Shown here piece by piece: positions 1 to 11,140 of a stretch of DNA of 64,000 nt (position 1 is its first letter; each line of letters begins with the position of its first letter). The position numbers were made by a program, and so were the translations under genes. The notes under the pieces were generated by a model. It did no database searches. It saw only the letters and a program-made list of their open reading frames with translations, and had not been told where the DNA came from. Origin of the DNA: Linnemannia schmuckeri (taxonomy: Eukaryota > Mortierellomycota > Mortierellomycetes > Mortierellales > Mortierellaceae); NCBI GenBank assembly GCA_029449235.1, contig JANATG010000016.1, positions 1 through 64,000 on the forward strand, in the 5' to 3' direction.

Positions 1-930
1 AACCCTAAAAAACAAACCCCTAAAAAACCCTAAAAAACCCTAAAAAACCCTAAAAAAACCCTAAAAAAACCCTAAAAAAACCCTACAAACCACACCTACC
101 AACACAAACCCTAAAACAACCCTAAAACACCCGTAAAAAAACCCTAAAAAACCCTGAAAAAAAAACCCTAAAAAAAACACTAAAAACTCTAAAAACCCTA
201 AAAAAAAACCATAAAAACCGAAAAACCCTAAAAAACGTAAACCCTAGTAACAAACCTAAAAATACCCGAAAAAACCCTAAAAACCCTAAAAACCCTAAAA
301 AAACCCTACAAAACCCTAAAAACCCTAAAAACCCTAAAAAACCCTAAAAAACCCTAAAAACCTAAAAAACCCTAATAAAACCCTAAAAAACCCTAAATAA
401 ACCCTAAAAAACCCTAAACAAAAACCCTAAAAAACCCTAAAAAACCCCCTAAAAAACCCTAAAGAACCCTAAAAAACCCGAAAAAACCCGAAAAACCGAA
501 AACAACCCTAAAAAAACCCTAAAAAATCCCGAAAAAACCCTAAAAAAACCCTAAAAAACCCTAAAAAACCCTAAAAAAACCCTAAAAACCCTAAAAACCC
601 TAAAAAACCCTAAAAAACCCTAAAAAACCCTAAAAAACCCTAAAAAACCCTAAAAACCTAAAAACCCTAAAAAACCCTAAAAAACCCTAAAAAACCCTAA
701 AAAACCCTAAAAAACCCTAAAAAAACCCTAAAAAACCCTAAAAAACCCTAAAAAACCCTAAAAAACCCTAAAAAACCCTAAAAAACCCTAAAAAACCCTA
801 AAAAACCCTAAAAAACCCTAAAACCCTAAAAAACCCTAAAAAACCCTAAAAAACCCTAAAAAACCCTAAAAAACCCTAAAAAACCCTATAAAACCCTAAG
901 AAACCCTAAAAAACCCTAAAAACCCTTAAA
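1..930. repeat. Telomeric repeat array (CCCTAAAAAA-type)
   Basis: Tandem CCCT followed by a variable run of A. The commonest unit, regular from about 560 to 930, is the 10-mer CCCTAAAAAA, so the G-rich strand reads TTTTTTAGGG toward the left end. Units with five or seven A and point variants (CCCGAAAA, CCCTACAAA, CCTAAAAA) are mixed in, especially in the first 560 bases. C-rich strand first at the left edge is the orientation expected of a left chromosome end. The array decays at 920-960 into non-repetitive sequence. Whether base 1 is the physical terminus cannot be told from sequence. Confidence 0.93.
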
Positions 931-3900
931 CCTCATTAAAATACCTTAAACACCCGAAAGAGTATATAATACCCAAAAATTTTCTCAAACCCTTTAAATC
1001 CCTTACAGATTTTTAAAACCCTAATGAAGTCTAAAACCTATTAACCCACAAAGAAACTTTTACACTAATATAAACCTATAGATACCCTGATATCTCTAAT
1101 AACTCTAAGCCTTAACCTCTATGTCTGAACCCCTCCTTATTACATGGATATCATTAGGTCCCATTAACTATTTCTTGATTATGTTGATAACATAATGTTC
1201 TTAATTAAAGGTAAATAAACGGTAATATATAGTGGGAAACTCCAAATTCTCCTGAACTATTAAGTCTCTCTTGTGAAGTTCTTTCAACAGTACACGTTCC
1301 ATACTCTCAAAAATCTATGACCAGAGATATGAAGTTCTAAAACCGCATTATCCCTCATTTTTAAGTTATTATTTGCCTCATACTCATGAAAATAGTCGGC
1401 TGATTCCTATGAATTTTCCTTCAATACCATGACACTATTACCGCACTTGCGTCTTGAGTGTTAGTTGCCGGACAACAATAAAACAATAGGTAGTGATCAA
1501 TGATCAATTTGCCAACTCGTTGAAACAAGTCAGAGAATGCGCTTGGTACATTCTTGCATTTAGTGTGTTTTTATCGCCAACTGAAGACGATTGAGAGAAT
1601 CTAGGTCACTGTTGATATTATATTATTACATCGAGGTTTAATCTATTATGAGCTATAACTTCTTTCACCATGTAAGTTTGGGATGACTACTTGTATTTTC
1701 GTAATCACTCATAATCATGTTACATATTGCAAGGCGCCCAACGTGACTATCAGTGATGACTATTTAGGTGGGATGTATGACATGGCCGGGTTTGAGGACA
1801 TGGTTATTCATTGAGCGCTGTGGCTCCAGCTTATTTATTACATTGTACATAAGTACGAATAACGTGTTACGCGTCTATAAGGTTGAATTTATGCTATAAT
1901 CTGTCATTACCTCTTCTTACAAAAATGTGCGCAAGGTTCGTTGCTTTATGTGCCCAAAGTTGCAATCGGCATATTATATTGCGTCATAACCTCCACAGAT
2001 AGATGCAAGAGATGAATACCAACTGACTCATGGCGAGACACCATGGCATCGGATTCTTCCTTCCATTCAACAATCTCGGCTAGTGGAGGACTATGCCTGT
2101 CAAGAGCTTATTTGGCCATGCGATACGAATGAAATTTACCATAATAATACCAATATTACAAATTTTAAAGCTTCATTTGAACACTCTTTGAGGGAAGGAT
2201 ACCTTCCTTTCCATGGGCCTGTGACCATGGTTCTCGCCATACATTGAGTATTCGCTTAAGTGTCTTTACTTCGGTAATTATGGCCTCGTCATTCTCTTCT
2301 TCCACATCCTCTTCAAAGTAGTGGATAGTGCGGTTCTGAAAGGAATAATCGTCAATACATTAAGAACGGTTATGGAGGATACGTTACTCCTTATATAGTA
2401 TGCTACTTTAGAGGTGAATGAGTTTCACCAATGACAATAAGCGAATAGTTTTTCTTAGGATAATATACGGCTACTATAGAGTTAATACAGTTGGCTCTTT
2501 CTTTCCATTGTTCTCAAACCACCACTTGAACGTTTTACAACCCTGTAGAGACTTTTTAGCCTCGTTAATTCGATTCTGGTATTTCCAGAACGAACGTAGC
2601 GATGGTCCATAATATGTCAGCTCGATCCGAGTATACCCATGGTCCCTGTAATGCTCAACTCATCGTGCGGATGTTCCTTTTTTGTATTATCTTCCATCTG
2701 AAGCCAAGACTTTTTCTCACTCAGCGCTTTCCAACATTTGGACAAACTTATAGCACACCGTGTAGCGGATATCTTTTGTCCGTTTCTTCGTTCCTTCTAG
2801 GTACAGTTGTAACCAATACAACGTAAATTATCCATAATTTTCCAGCTTCGCTTTGAAGGATACACCAGGCCAGCTAATTTTTGGTGGTTATAGATGTACA
2901 GTTGTAGGAAAGTCTCTGTTATGAAGGATTATGGACTTATTTCTAAAATAGGCAGTAAGTTTGCCAATATAGGAACAACCCTCTTGACGCGGGTGTAATC
3001 CAGAGATAGTTTTATAGCAATGTATCCAGGCCTTGTACTGTTTCATCACCAAATTCTTTACGATGAGACTCTATCTTGTAAAAGATGTCATTGTCGGCGT
3101 CTATATGACCATCATAGGCTACTTATTTAGCTCCACGTCTAACAAAGATTGTCTGCTTGCGTTCCTTAGTTCCGCTATATACTTTCCAGTTTTTGTTCCC
3201 TTGGTGTCGTCTTCTCTAGCACGATTGTACATATCAAAGAAAATTATTGAGTCACAGAAGAGCTTGGAAATGCCATGGAATCCTGTTATTGCAGTACTAT
3301 CAGGTGCACTTATAAAGTCTACTCATGTCGGAAATAAGATGGGATTTTTCGTTGAGAACATCGTTCACAAGCGCTTCCTTTGGTCTAGCCATTTGACGTG
3401 ATAGGTAAGGTAGGGAAGGTAGGTTAATGGAGTTTTTAGTATGGCGTTTTACTTCTTTCGACTGATCATGTATTCTCCAGCGTCCTTTTCTGTGAGTAAG
3501 CCAATCTCACGAATCCCTTAGCGAATTCCTTGGTAGGAGATTTCTAACAACGTTCTGATCCCTTGGACACTGTGCACTCTGATATCTAGTGGATACAGCT
3601 TTTGATGGTTGTCTAAAAAGGCGTCCAGATACAAACATACATAGCTCCAACCCAGTAGAGTATACAAAGTCGGACACCGCCTCTTGTTGGCGTGATTTAG
3701 TTAATAACTTTGGCATGGTAGAAACTAGTTAAGCCATAGACACTGCCTGCTAATGAGTGATAAACTTACCTCGCCTATTTACCCAACTATTTGGAAATAG
3801 TAAAATGAACTAAAAGTGTAATATCTGTAAGAGGAGAAAGGATAGAGAAAAGGACTGCTATGAGTTTAGTAAATCCATATGTATAGATTGTATTAAACTA

Positions 3901-5857
3901 AGATCTAATAGAAGAAAGGAAGAGGCGAAGATGACAACCATGATTATATTGGGAACATTGTTGGAGAACCAGAATATATTATACACAACCAAAAGGAAAT
4001 ATTGGAGAGTCTTCGGCTTGGAATCAAGTATGGAGAGTGTAGATGGTGATATCGAGAAGATAACAAGAAGGTTAAGAATTCATCCACTTGTAAAACTTTC
4101 AGTTTTAAGTTGATGGAGGTGGATGGGGGGTTGAGGGCATCGGGTGTACCGGAGCCTCACCACTCCTGATCCGTAGTTGTTATCCCGGAGATAATAATTT
4201 CCGAGAGAACGCCAAGTTTTTCTTAACTACCATGAGATGATCCTCTTACATTGGGAACCCCCTTGGTTAGTTTTTTCTCACTTAGAAAGTTACCACTGTA
4301 TCGTATATCCACTGTCCTATTGGGTATTCGTGGATATCCAATGGCGTATTTGACTATTTGAAGTTGAGATGGTTCTCTGTGGCCATGCATGGAGAATTAG
4401 TACACAAGAACTTCTATCTCTCTCCAAATTCATGTGAAGAAAGGCTACCTGTACTTAGAGTCTGCAAATAAAGGTATTCTACAACTTGCTTCTAGTCATC
4501 GAGACTACAATGCAGTGTATATTTATGGTTGCTGGTATTCAAGACCTAAAGTAGGAAACCTGCGCAGATTGTTGTGCACAATGTAGTGTCGAGGATAGAT
4601 CATAGATGAACCGGCCTTCGCAAATGTGTGGCAGATATTTCCACTTGCAAATTTACCTTAGTCAAAGAATACAACTGGATGTTAATGCGCCAGACGTATT
4701 TTAAGTTTTAAAAGTGCCGTATCACATACGATGAGCATAAATGGTCGCTATAGTTCTTGAATGCAACTCCAAGCCAATGCGCAAGGTATTTTCCATGTTA
4801 GAAGGTTCTAAGGCATATATCTCAATTGGATTGGTCGCCTAAGTCTAGCATTGCAATTCCTTATATGAACAAGGACAGATGTGGTTGGTATAATTAATTT
4901 CTCGTGACCTAATCAAAGCACCGCTTTTTAGCGGTACTCTCACGCTACAGTACGTGATAGGAATTGGCGTCGTTGATAATGAGAACGATTGGTAGGATCG
5001 GTGACAGAGCGAGGACAGGAATTGCGGCAAGGTGATGGTGTCTTTCTTTTATCATTGCACTGTCAAAGTGACTTTTGAAGTTTTCGGTTATTTCTTCCAG
5101 TTCATAACTGCTTATTATCTTCGTCACCATTCATTTGGCTGTCAATGGCTACTGGGAATAGAGAGAATCAAGTCACACTCTTCTTAACTAAACGAACCCT
5201 ATTTATTCTACCCAGGTGGCCACAACTGTTGCTTTTCGACTCGACTCCATGTTGCCATTGATACCCCCTCTCAACCACGCTAACAATGGCAATGCTTTCT
5301 GCTCCACTCGCCTAGAGGTGCTCCTGTCAGGTGTCAGGCGAGACCTTAAACACAGGACTTTTGGGGACACTCTTACTGATATTAGCTCATGGCGTTTCTT
5401 CACATAGGTGTTCTGGTCATTAAATCAGCGCTAACACAAAGTGCGCTAAATGAGAAGTAGGTACCATAGTCATATACGGGAGGCGAATTTGTGAGAAACT
5501 TTTTGCACGCTGAGTGAGTGAAGATCGATCCTGCGGCGCGTATAACCACAACAAGATGAGCAATGGAAGTAGATTACTCATGGATTACCGTAGTGCCTGA
5601 GACAAGGCATATGTGTAATTTGGTGGAGACATAATAGCATCTGTTGTTGGAGCAAGCGTATGGTGTAAGAAGCATGACTAACAGAGTTTACAATGACAGA
5701 GTTTACAATCACACGCCTGAATGCTTAATAGAGACCTTACGAAACCGTTTATGGAGGGTGATTGTAAATGTAGATTCGAAATGTAGAGTTTAAAAAAAGC
5801 ACAAAAACCAACCTTAATCTAAACAACGAATCTTATATTGCTATACCCAATGAGGAC
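931..5857. other. AT-rich subtelomere without a recognisable gene
   Basis: About 4.9 kb between the telomeric array and the first transposon. Open frames are short (at most about 120 codons, e.g. 3033-3401 +) and show no family motif or splice pattern. Stops are spread in all six frames at roughly chance density. A small direct repeat, ACAGAGTTTACAAT, occurs twice at about 5680-5710. I see no tRNA, rRNA, helicase or other typical subtelomeric gene. It may be old, decayed mobile DNA, but nothing identifiable remains by eye. Confidence 0.6.
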
Positions 5858-6002
5858 AAAATGTAGAGGTTTTCTACATTTTCTTGTTCGAAGCGTAGAA
5901 ACCAATCGACAATGTAGAAAAACTACGCAAGAAATTGTGTCTAAGATATAAAAATGAGAAAGTAGAAAGAAGTATCCTCACCCCTTCCACATTCAAGGTC
6001 CT

Positions 6003-6866
6003 ATGATAAGAACTGCTACCACCACCACTACCACCGCTGCAACAGCCGCTCCTTCCGCCATTCCTGCCCCCGTTCCCTGCCCCACTGTTTACGTTGCCCC
6101 TGCCCGAGTACCACCTGTTGTCACCATGACAAACGATGCCACTCCAAGGCTTGTCCTGACAAACACTCAGGGACCTCGCAAGATCCAGTGCCGAGGACTC
6201 ACCGCCAAGCACAAGAACATCCATGCCAACACCATGACAGTCCTGAGTGCAATGATCCACAGTCCTCCTTTCGTTACTACAAGTCGGAAGAGAGTTGCCT
6301 GGGAATCTGTAGCTCAGTTGTGTCAAGTGAGAAACGCAGATCTGTGCACTGTCTCTGGCATTTTGTGCGAGAAAAGGTACGAGCTTGTCCGAGATGAGTA
6401 CAAGCGTGCACAGGCTGCCCACCGAGCTGCTTCAGGCCAAGATGAACCCCCTGCTACTGAGCAAGACGATGTGTTGGAAGAATTGATCTCTATGGAGGAA
6501 GCATTTGATGCCGAGGAAGCCGCATCCCAAGAAAGGGCCATTCGTCTTCGAGCTGAGGAGAACTACTTCCGTGCCTTGGGTGAGGACAAGCGCAATGCTG
6601 CGTGTGCCCGAGCCTTGCAAGCTAGGAACAATACTCCAGTCGCTAACCGTGCAACATCCGAGCAACCAGCAGTTGAGGAGGCCGAGATCCTGGAGATGAC
6701 AGCGGGCCATGTTGATGTTCCCACCGATGCTGGCACGGGAGGACCGCGCAAGCGAAGAAAGAGAAGAGGACAGGATGACGAGGAGTTGAACGCGCTGTTC
6801 AAGACCTCAGCTCATTTCTTTCAGCTCGTCGCGGAGAAGTACTTGAGTAAGAATAAGTCGATATAA
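6003..6866 (+). CDS. Myb/SANT-like protein of the Harbinger element
   Basis: 287 residues, single exon. The N-terminus (1-45) is Thr/Ala/Pro-rich. Residues about 85-140 resemble the Myb/SANT-like (trihelix-type) DNA-binding region of Harbinger accessory proteins: a PPF motif, the tryptophan in VAWESVAQL, then a later Cys and LVRDEY helix. An acidic helical section (145-190) follows, and a basic cluster KRRKRR near 250-256 could be a nuclear localisation signal. In this superfamily the Myb-like protein binds subterminal repeats and helps bring the transposase to the nucleus and the DNA. Its stop lies 14 bases from the stop of the convergent transposase. The domain call is by resemblance; only one of the usual tryptophans is clear. 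Confidence 0.6.
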   Translation: MIRTATTTTTTAATAAPSAIPAPVPCPTVYVAPARVPPVVTMTNDATPRLVLTNTQGPRKIQCRGLTAKHKNIHANTMTVLSAMIHSPPFVTTSRKRVAWESVAQLCQVRNADLCTVSGILCEKRYELVRDEYKRAQAAHRAASGQDEPPATEQDDVLEELISMEEAFDAEEAASQERAIRLRAEENYFRALGEDKRNAACARALQARNNTPVANRATSEQPAVEEAEILEMTAGHVDVPTDAGTGGPRKRRKRRGQDDEELNALFKTSAHFFQLVAEKYLSKNKSI

Positions 6867-6880
6867 TTTATTTATACACG

Positions 6881-8153
6881 TTAGTCGTGAAGATATTCTT
6901 CGAGCGTGGGAGGTGGAAGGCCAAATTTGCCAACACATAAATTGGTTTGGGTGATACATGAATGGATGTTGGCAAATAAAACAGAGTTAAAGTAATGAAG
7001 ATGAACAAGGGACAGAAGAGCTCGTTGCGATTTCTTGATTTCAGAAAAGGCAAAGTATTGAAGGGTACAACCAAAGCTCCACTCCACTGCAGCTCTGACC
7101 TCAGCCATGGCTTTGTTGAAGGCGTTCTGTGCATCTGTCAGCTCGTGTTCCTTTCCTGGGAAAATGACTTGTAAAACAGGCGAGTTCTCGTATCCTTGAT
7201 CACCGAAAAGACACATGTTGTTCCCTGCGGTATCCTTCACCCGATCCAACAGAGTTGCCTGGAGCCTGGAAGCTTTGTTACATGGCACCGTCATGCTTTC
7301 GTCCTTGGTATGGTCCTGATAGGTGCACGATGATCCCATCTGGGGTTGTAACAGCCTGGAACTTCATTGCGTAGATGTGATGATGTCCATTGTATTCCTT
7401 CCTCTGGTTCTCTGTTGGTCGAGCAATAGGTCGAACGGTCCCATCAATAAATCCCACGACATCCAGAAGAGGAGATCCTGCCTCGGCGATAACAGCTGCA
7501 AAAGCCTCTAGTTTCTCAGGAGTAAGTCTTGTGTAATCCCAGGAAAAGAGACGCCGTGCCCATCGATTGTAAATCCACTTGAGAGTAGTGGATATAATCC
7601 GGCTGAGCATACCCTCCGATCGGCCGAACATGTACATGATATCGACCAGGCGACAGGGATATGCAAGGCGACGAAGAACTAGACAGAGACCTTCGAGAGA
7701 AGAAAATCGTGATCCGTTATCCAAAATAAGGCTATCGGGAAGGCGTAGGGCGTCTTTGATATCATAGATCTCGTCCACGCGGAACCGGAAGTGTCTCTCG
7801 CTCATAATGTCGTCGTAAGTGTTGAGATTGAAGACAACAAAAGGAACAGGCGGATTCCTATTGATCCTGCGTTGATGATAGCGAAGGAACTGTTGAAAGA
7901 AGTCCATGGCAGCTCCCATAAGAAAGACTATTTCGTCATCTTCCTCAGGTTGCTCAACTTCCATCACCTCGTCAGGGTCCTCCAAGCCGTCAAAGTCATC
8001 TTCCTGGATGTCGCCCTCGAGATGTGCGCCCTCGTCTTCCTCCGGGACAAAGATGAGAGGTAGTGGAGGGTCGTTGTTGTTCATGTTGAAGGTACTGGTT
8101 TTACTGTTCTTTTTTTTTTTTTTTCTCCTCTTTGGTCTCCTATTGACAGTCAC
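6881..8153 (-). pseudogene. Harbinger (DDE_Tnp_4-like) transposase, frameshifted
   Basis: Two minus-strand frames make one transposase. The first (8153-7278, 291 codons; the Met at 8084 is a likelier start than 8153, which precedes a poly-Lys run) has an acidic N-terminus, a helix-turn-helix-like region at about 150-195 and the first catalytic Asp in GFIDGT (about residue 237). It ends with GRKHDGAM directly before a stop. The second (ending at 6881) carries the second Asp in FGDQGYEN and the catalytic Glu in VEWSFG. Joining needs a one-base gain or two-base loss near 7278-7285; there is no room for an intron. All three acidic residues are present, so this is a young lesion or a sequencing indel. 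Confidence 0.8.
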
Positions 8154-8464
8154 ATACCCTCTACATTTGTACGTACTTTCCGTATCTTTGGGTTGAAATA
8201 ACCTCTACAATTTAAACTATACTACATCTACAATAAAAAGTCTCGCAAGGCCTCTACTGTAGGAGTGAGAGTGATGGTGTAAAAGTGTATTAACAACATG
8301 TAGAAGAGGCGGACGGTATGTGACCGCGCGGAACTCTATTCGGGCGCGGTAGGACCGGAAATTTAGTGTTACAGGCACAGGACTAAAAAGAGTATTGTCC
8401 TTTTCCTCAAAATGTTTATAACAAGTGATTGTTTTTACACCTCCTAGCCTTATTGTGAAATAGG

Positions 8465-8946
8465 ATGGACGCAACCATGACCCGTGAGGTGCAGAGCATG
8501 GTGGAGGAGCTTTATGGCAAAGGTGGCGGTCCTGCAACATCAACGGCGATGCAAGGTACATCGAGCAGCAACGAGCAGATGTCAATAAACAGGGAACGCC
8601 AGCTTCTGGAGGAGGAATGAGTTTGTTGGAGTGAAAGGGAGCAACGGCGGTTGGGAAAGAACGACAAGCGTTGATGACGGAGAAGGTATTAAAGGACAGC
8701 AAGGAAAAGGACAGGCGTTCCTTTGTTGAACAAATGATGCGGATTCAGAGGTATAGACAGGACATAGCAACTAGAGCGGTGGATATTCGCGCAGAAAGGT
8801 CTGAAATGCAGGCGATAAGTAAGGAGCGCAATGTCATGTTTGAAGGGCTTGCTTTGTATGACGCAGCATATAGAACTTCTCTTTCTGCATCCCTAGTTTC
8901 AAAGACCGGCCACACAATTGCCAAGACACAAGTACGAAAGAAATAA
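8465..8946 (+). pseudogene. Decayed Myb/SANT-like helical protein remnant
   Basis: From an ATG at 8465 a frame reads about 46 codons to a stop after LEEE. A charged helical sequence then resumes in another frame and stays open at 8671-8946 (91 codons, EKDRRSFVEQMMRIQRYRQD and following). The coiled, Arg/Glu/Met-rich pattern resembles the C-terminal part of transposon-associated Myb-like proteins. At least one stop and one frameshift break it. It stops one base from the end of a convergent minus-strand frame (8948-9376), repeating the layout of the Harbinger element on its left. The family call is tentative. Confidence 0.4.
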
Positions 8947-8947
8947 A

Positions 8948-9376
8948 TTAAATATGGTACTCCACTAATATCATCAGCACAGCCTTCATTGCCTTTCCCA
9001 TCTGTGTCTCGACACGGGCATCGATTTCCGGTCCCTCGACGTCCAAGTTAGCAGTCTCAGCAACAGCTGCAGTTGTAGCTTGTTCCTAATTTCGCAAGAC
9101 AGTTGATGAATGTACACGAGTACAGGCAAGGAGAGAGGTAACGGTTTCGTAAAGGGAGTTTATGACGGTGAGGTATACGGCGATGGTGACGGAAAAAGGA
9201 GGACGAACGCCGGTCTGTCGCCATTGCTTGAAAACGACGTTGATGGTTTTGGTAATTGAGTTGGTAGTTGACGACGAGTCTATCTCTGTCTGTGGTTTTA
9301 TGTCTTGCCATCGCGAAAAGTAATGGCGAGTAGCATGGCGTATGTGAAAATGGTGTGAGAAAAGTGAGGAGCACAA
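8948..9376 (-). pseudogene. Unidentified coding remnant, one internal stop
   Basis: A minus-strand frame from 9376 to a TAA at 8948-8950 is open for about 140 codons except for one TAG (after VLRN, near 9087). The part after the stop (EQATTAAVAETANLDVEGPE and on) has protein-like composition, as does the helical FSVTIAVYLTVINSLYETV before it. No known family is recognised. It converges on the remnant at 8465-8946 with a single base between the stops, so the two may belong to one dead mobile element. Confidence 0.3.
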
Positions 9377-10480
9377 TATTTATTGTAGACAGAATTCAGG
9401 GAAAGAATGTGGGAAGTTGGATAAAAATGAAAGAATGCGGCCAATCATTTTTCCAAGATCGCTTTTAACTTTTCTTCCCCCCTTCTTGCGAGGCTATGCG
9501 CTCGTCGGGCTGGCTGGCAGGCTGGCAGAGAGGATCTTTTATACAAGATAAAGAGACAAAAATAGAGGTAGAGTGTGTGCGGTGTGTAAGCTGTTGGAGA
9601 GGCAGAGGGAAGAAGAGAGAGAGAGAGAAGAGGTGGAGAAGGACCCTTGGTAAAGGAAGGCAAGCTTCAATTTTCTATTATACTCATCGGCACAAGCTTG
9701 ATTTTTTAGACTCATATGTACGCAAGCTGATTTTTTGTTAGACTCGCATGGGCTCTGCACAGTGAAGGGAAAGAAAAGAGAAGAGTGTATGCGAAAGAGT
9801 CAATAGGGGTAGGGTCAGGAAGGAGAAAAGGTAGGATGAATTGGAGGAAGAAGGAGAAGAAGAAAGAGAACAGGAGATGACTTGAATGAACAGTTGACGA
9901 AAGAAAAGAGAGGGAGTGATGTGAGGTGTGTGGGTGATAAGAAAGACGAGCGGGTTTAAGGAAGAAAGAGTGTTAAAATGAGACGAAGGTTGAGGGGGAA
10001 AGAACAGCTAGAATGAAGAGGAGAATAAAGGATGGGGGATGGGGAAGAGAAGAAGAGAAGAAGAGAAGAGAGAAAGAGAGAAAGAGAGAAAGAGAGAAAA
10101 AAGGACGGTGGAAGGTAGAGTATGATGGCGAGTATGCAACCTTAACTAGGAGGTGATATGTGCGAGGGGAGAGGAGGGAAAAAGAGGGGCGGCGCAGAGC
10201 AGGAAAATTGCTCAGGGTGGTGCTACCGGACAGAAATTAATTTCGATCGTTCTTCGAAGCATCAGTTGTGAAGGGAATCAGAGATTGAGGTGAAGGTGAT
10301 GATGAATCTGCATCTGAACTGAGACCGTAGATTCAGCGATCCCGGTTGCATTAACAATGTCTTCATTGAGGGTGTGTTCAGATCCACTTTCATCACTCCT
10401 CATCCTGCTGCAGCCCCTCTCGCCTTTTTTATTGACGCCAAATCTCCCACAGTTGTGCTGGTGTACTGCGCCTAAATATT
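9377..10480. other. Non-coding stretch with long purine-rich tract
   Basis: No supported gene. From about 9761 to 10120 the plus strand is strongly biased to A and G, with short GAAGA and GAAAGA repeats (clear (GAGAAA)n-like run at 10060-10100). This is a polypurine/polypyrimidine block of some 350 bases. Short open frames here follow from the low complexity. Confidence 0.6.
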
Positions 10481-11140
10481 CCATTAAAGAGAAGGCTAAT
10501 GCAGAAAAGGACGAGTAGGACAACAGCACATTGATCAGCCAGATGATTGCCCTTGCCAAGGGATGCAGCCCACCTACGTCCTCAAAGTATGTCCTTGATG
10601 AATGTGATGGTGTGTTCAGTTTAGTGTGCATCTTTTAAGACAGAACAGCTAGATTATAGGCGAAGTGAGAAGGACACGTAACCTAACCAACATTTCAAGA
10701 CAAATACGCATATCAGTCGACCAGGCGGCGTCAAGCCGAGAGACTGAAAAGTGGAAGACGATCTAGGCGACACCAACCACCATAGTTCGGCGTTGAGGGA
10801 ACAGTGTGTAGCCGACGTGCGCCTCTCGGAGTTGGGCCGACTTTGACGAGGAAATTGACCAGAAATGGTTGGATCGCATGGACGCGAACTACAAGGCTCA
10901 TGAGCAGCAGGCCAACCAGATTGCACAAAAATTTCAACAGTGTATTCAAGTCCATATGTGGGAGGAGCAGGGTTTAACTGTCGGCAATAGCGATCTGGAC
11001 TAGAAGTTCTATGGCGCTATCGTTCGACCTGTTGCCTGCTTCCAACAAGTATATGCCCCTCGCCATGCGTCATCAGCAGGAACACAGTCAACACAAGCAC
11101 CATCGACTCCTGTTCAGACATCCGAGTACCTAGAATATAA
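10431..11140 (+). pseudogene. Decayed coding remnant, unidentified
   Basis: Two plus-strand stretches look like former protein. Around 10450-10620 one reads PKYSIKEKANAEKDE, stop, then DNSTLISQMIALAKGCSPP. Around 10846-11140 another reads EEIDQKWLDRMDANYKAHEQ, continuing to a stop and then KFYGAIVRPVACFQQVYAP. They are in different frames, with stops inside. The helical Gln/Glu-rich composition is unlike the surrounding simple sequence. No family is recognised; a dead transposon-associated gene is possible. Confidence 0.25.

Larger units (their letters stand above)
5859..8213. mobile_element. PIF/Harbinger-type DNA transposon, probably inactive
   Basis: The unit holds the two genes typical of PIF/Harbinger elements: a DDE_Tnp_4-like transposase on the minus strand and a Myb/SANT-like partner on the plus strand. 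They converge with 14 bases between them. Inverted copies of AAATGTAGAGG lie at 5859-5869 and, reverse-complemented, at 8158-8168. A further inverted copy (ATTGTAGAGGTT) is at 8201-8212 and a same-sense variant at about 5779-5790. These could be terminal or subterminal transposase-binding repeats. The exact ends and the 3-bp duplication expected of this superfamily were not found, so the limits are approximate. The transposase frame is broken, which suggests no autonomous activity. Confidence 0.7.

Noticed and set aside
1..930. CRISPR-like or satellite interpretation of the repeats
   Set aside because: Ten-base units without spacers, at the sequence end and in C-rich-first orientation, are telomeric.
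3033..3401. 122-codon open frame in the subtelomere
   Set aside because: Random-looking hydrophobic sequence, no family motif, no splice partners; expected by chance in 5 kb of AT-rich DNA.
2400..3420. Minus-strand stretch that seemed to read as a decayed protein
   Set aside because: Stops occur about every 18 codons, which is chance density; apparent motifs were not convincing.
7262..7282. Mini-intron between the two transposase frames
   Set aside because: GTAACAAAGCTTCCAG would be 16 nt, far too short to splice; a frameshift explains it better.
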